In this document: one piece after another, positions 15,073-16,807 of the stretch
Layout of the letters: every line of letters starts with the position of its first letter
How positions within the stretch are numbered: the stretch's first letter is position 1
NCBI GenBank assembly: GCA_002451275.1
Contig: DKBS01000183.1
Coordinates: 581 to 17,387 of the forward strand
DNA from: Planctomycetaceae bacterium UBA6894
Lineage (GTDB): Bacteria > Planctomycetota > Planctomycetia > Gemmatales > Gemmataceae
Reading direction: 5' to 3'
DNA: 16,807 nt
The notes under the pieces: model-generated
Told to the model about the DNA's origin: nothing
Databases searched by the model: none
The model's input: the letters and a program-made list of their open reading frames with translations, nothing else
Program-made: the position numbers and the translations under genes

Positions 15073-16653
15073 TCAGCGGCGAAATTCAGCCTGCTCCAAG
15101 TTCACCCGCAGCACTCCCAGGAGATTCATCCAGCTCCAGTCCGTCGGGCCGGTCGCCAGTTTCACATGGGTGGCATCCACCCCGCTGGCCTGGTTCCAGG
15201 TGGGATCCACCGCTTGCCAGGCGATTCCATCGTGGTACTCGGCCCAGGCATGCCAAACCATAGCCAGCCGGGTACCCGATTTACCGGCCATTTCTCCGGG
15301 AACCAGACCAGTCACCTCTCGAGCTGGAATCCCGCAGGACCTAGCTGCGGCAACAAAGAGCAGGGTGTGTTCGGTGCAATCCCCTTTGGCTTGATCCAGG
15401 ACACTCAAGGCATCTTCGGCATTGGCGGCCATTGTTTTTGCCAGGTGGCGGTTCACCGCACCAACCAGCAGGGCAGCCCGATCGCGGACAGCCTGAGCGA
15501 CACCTACCTGCTTCAGGGCCCAAGCTTTCAGCCTGGGATCCTCAGACTGCAGGGTGGGCGTTGCGGCCAACATGTTCTTTCGGTCAGCCTCATTCAATAT
15601 CTCGGGTTTCTCGCGAAGCGTTTCGCTCAGGGTAACCAATCGCACGGTACCCTTTGGATCATCGGCCCGGGTGACCAACTTTTGCCGGTCATCCTCCGGG
15701 AAACGAAAGCCGGTGTCTTCCAGCCCACCCATCAGCCAAACGGCCTTGTTCACCTTCGGTGCAAGCTTAGGGTCTTTGAGGCCATCGAGGGGGATGGAAA
15801 GCGCCTCAGCCAAATCCACAGCCCCCGGCTGCAGCAGCCGGACCTGATTTTCGGGCTCCTGTTTCAATTGCAAGGGGCCGACCCGAATGGACAAGGGTTT
15901 GCCTTGGTCGGTCACCAGGCAATCCATGCGGGCGCCATCCATTTCACAGCGCACCCGATTGGCCCTGACGCCCCCCACTTCCTCTTTTCCCACGTAGGTG
16001 TAAACCGTTGGGCGGTTTGGGTTTTCATCGTCCCACTCGGTTTCCCAAGAGGTCATGCGGGTGCCAGGCTCGGGCTCCGAAGACAACCAAGAGTTCATGC
16101 GAACTGTGTGGGAAAGGCTGGCTTTTGGTTGCTCCACTTCCCGTGTTTCCAGGCGGCCGTCACGATTGACCACCAGCTTCAGGCCACCTCCCTTTCCCAT
16201 GGGAACAGCCAATCGCTCCGTCCTTTTGCCATTTTCCTCAGCCACCTGATGAAAATAAATCAGGGGGCCTTCCCCCTCGAGCGAATGGATGCTGGTGGTC
16301 TGCATGGTCTCGCGCACGGGCTTCCCGTCCGCCATTTCCTCGCGGGCGGTTTCCTCCACAATGCGCCAGGCGAGTTTTCCATTCCAAAGAACAGGCCCTT
16401 CGGTCTCGATCTCATAGCCGAAGCGCTTACCCCCGAGATATTGCCCCAAACTGGAATGGGTGCTTCCGGTACTGAGAACGCGCAGCCAATCCGTGGGAGT
16501 GGTGGGGGGTGTTTGCTGGGTTCCCTTGGTTTTTCCGCCCTTGGCAAAACCAGCCATTGGCTCCTGGCCCAATGCCAGCGCCAAAACCAGTGAAAATGAC
16601 GGCAAAAACACCATGGGACGACTCCATCCTTGGAATCTCCGGGCACCTCTCAT
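15073..16653 (-). CDS. Secreted transglutaminase-like cysteine protein
   Basis: A 526-aa protein with a C-terminal transglutaminase/protease-like domain and an intact triad: C426 in GDCTEHTLLF, H468 in WHAWAEY and D483 in AVDPTW. Bacterial members usually act as proteases, amidases or crosslinkers of extracytoplasmic proteins or wall. Residues about 55-380 form an uncharacterised beta-rich region resembling no named domain I can place. The N-terminus MRGARRFQGWSRP plus a hydrophobic segment (about 14-29) reads as a signal peptide or anchor. The frame runs up to 16734. The ATG at 16653 was chosen for the charged n-region. The ATG at 16614, with GGAG seven nt upstream, is an equal rival but would lack a positive n-region. 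A hairpin follows the stop. Confidence 0.85.
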   Translation of the reverse strand: MRGARRFQGWSRPMVFLPSFSLVLALALGQEPMAGFAKGGKTKGTQQTPPTTPTDWLRVLSTGSTHSSLGQYLGGKRFGYEIETEGPVLWNGKLAWRIVEETAREEMADGKPVRETMQTTSIHSLEGEGPLIYFHQVAEENGKRTERLAVPMGKGGGLKLVVNRDGRLETREVEQPKASLSHTVRMNSWLSSEPEPGTRMTSWETEWDDENPNRPTVYTYVGKEEVGGVRANRVRCEMDGARMDCLVTDQGKPLSIRVGPLQLKQEPENQVRLLQPGAVDLAEALSIPLDGLKDPKLAPKVNKAVWLMGGLEDTGFRFPEDDRQKLVTRADDPKGTVRLVTLSETLREKPEILNEADRKNMLAATPTLQSEDPRLKAWALKQVGVAQAVRDRAALLVGAVNRHLAKTMAANAEDALSVLDQAKGDCTEHTLLFVAAARSCGIPAREVTGLVPGEMAGKSGTRLAMVWHAWAEYHDGIAWQAVDPTWNQASGVDATHVKLATGPTDWSWMNLLGVLRVNLEQAEFRR

Positions 16654-16807
16654 CCTTGAGAAAATGCTTCGGGTCCGCCGAGAATACCCTCCACACCCCG
16701 CACCATGCCATCGCATTCTGCGGAATTCAGGCAAGATTTTCCGGCAGTTAATTCCAACGGCTTATCCAGACGCAACCAACTATGGCACCCTTCCCATGCC
16801 GGGTTGG
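16654..16807. other. Right edge, upstream of the transglutaminase-like gene
   Basis: One minus-strand frame is open from the window edge to a TGA at 16650-16652, which overlaps the ATG at 16653 as ATGA. It would encode the last 52 residues of an upstream gene (ending PEAFSQG). Codon use is not clearly coding and three Cys look unusual, so it may equally be a leader carrying the promoter. No clear promoter was found. Confidence 0.25.

Noticed and set aside
14968..16593. 541-aa plus-strand open frame opposite the transglutaminase-like gene
   Set aside because: Shadow frame: the minus strand holds a signal peptide and an intact catalytic triad, while the plus frame shows no recognisable motif.

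Overview
The window looks like a chromosomal segment of a GC-rich bacterium, most likely a planctomycete of the Gemmata type. This is an inference. It rests on the mix of lineage-flavoured proteins: a secreted DUF1570/peptidase-MA-like protein with Gly/Met repeats, a very large FtsX-type permease, an Arg-rich disordered protein and a lipoate-ligase-like protein with an unusual GGG motif. No rRNA, tRNA, CRISPR array, insertion sequence or phage gene was seen. Almost all of the sequence is explained by 14 genes.

Left block (1-1941, all minus strand): trmL (wobble-base tRNA 2'-O-methyltransferase), a 105-residue protein of unknown function, a NUDIX hydrolase and the N-terminal part of a low-complexity Arg-rich protein that runs off the window. 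A strong intrinsic terminator (947-985) separates the 105-residue gene from the NUDIX gene and decides the NUDIX start.

Central divergent pair (2003-5046, plus strand): ftsK, a complete SpoIIIE/FtsK-type DNA translocase, then a lipoate/biotin ligase-family protein 44 bp downstream. trmL and ftsK diverge from a 61-bp gap.

Long minus-strand operon (14791 down to 5150): seven genes separated by 15, 2, -4, -4, 45 and 3 nt. In order of transcription they are a secreted Gly/Met-repeat protein with a peptidase-like but apparently zinc-less core, a hotdog-fold acyl-CoA thioesterase, a prenyltransferase-beta-like toroid without the zinc ligands, a LolD/YbbA-type ABC ATPase, an 1178-residue two-module FtsX permease, a membrane protein made of two near-identical five-helix halves, and a 119-residue helical protein. 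The ATGA overlaps around the ATPase suggest tight coupling of the lipid-handling core (thioesterase, toroid, ABC pair). The system's substrate cannot be read from the sequence.

Right edge (15073-16653, minus): a secreted transglutaminase-like cysteine protein with an intact Cys/His/Asp triad, followed 3 nt after its stop by a perfect GC hairpin. The best candidates for something undescribed are the thioesterase/toroid/ABC operon, the duplicated membrane protein and the apparently dead secreted peptidase with Met-rich repeats.
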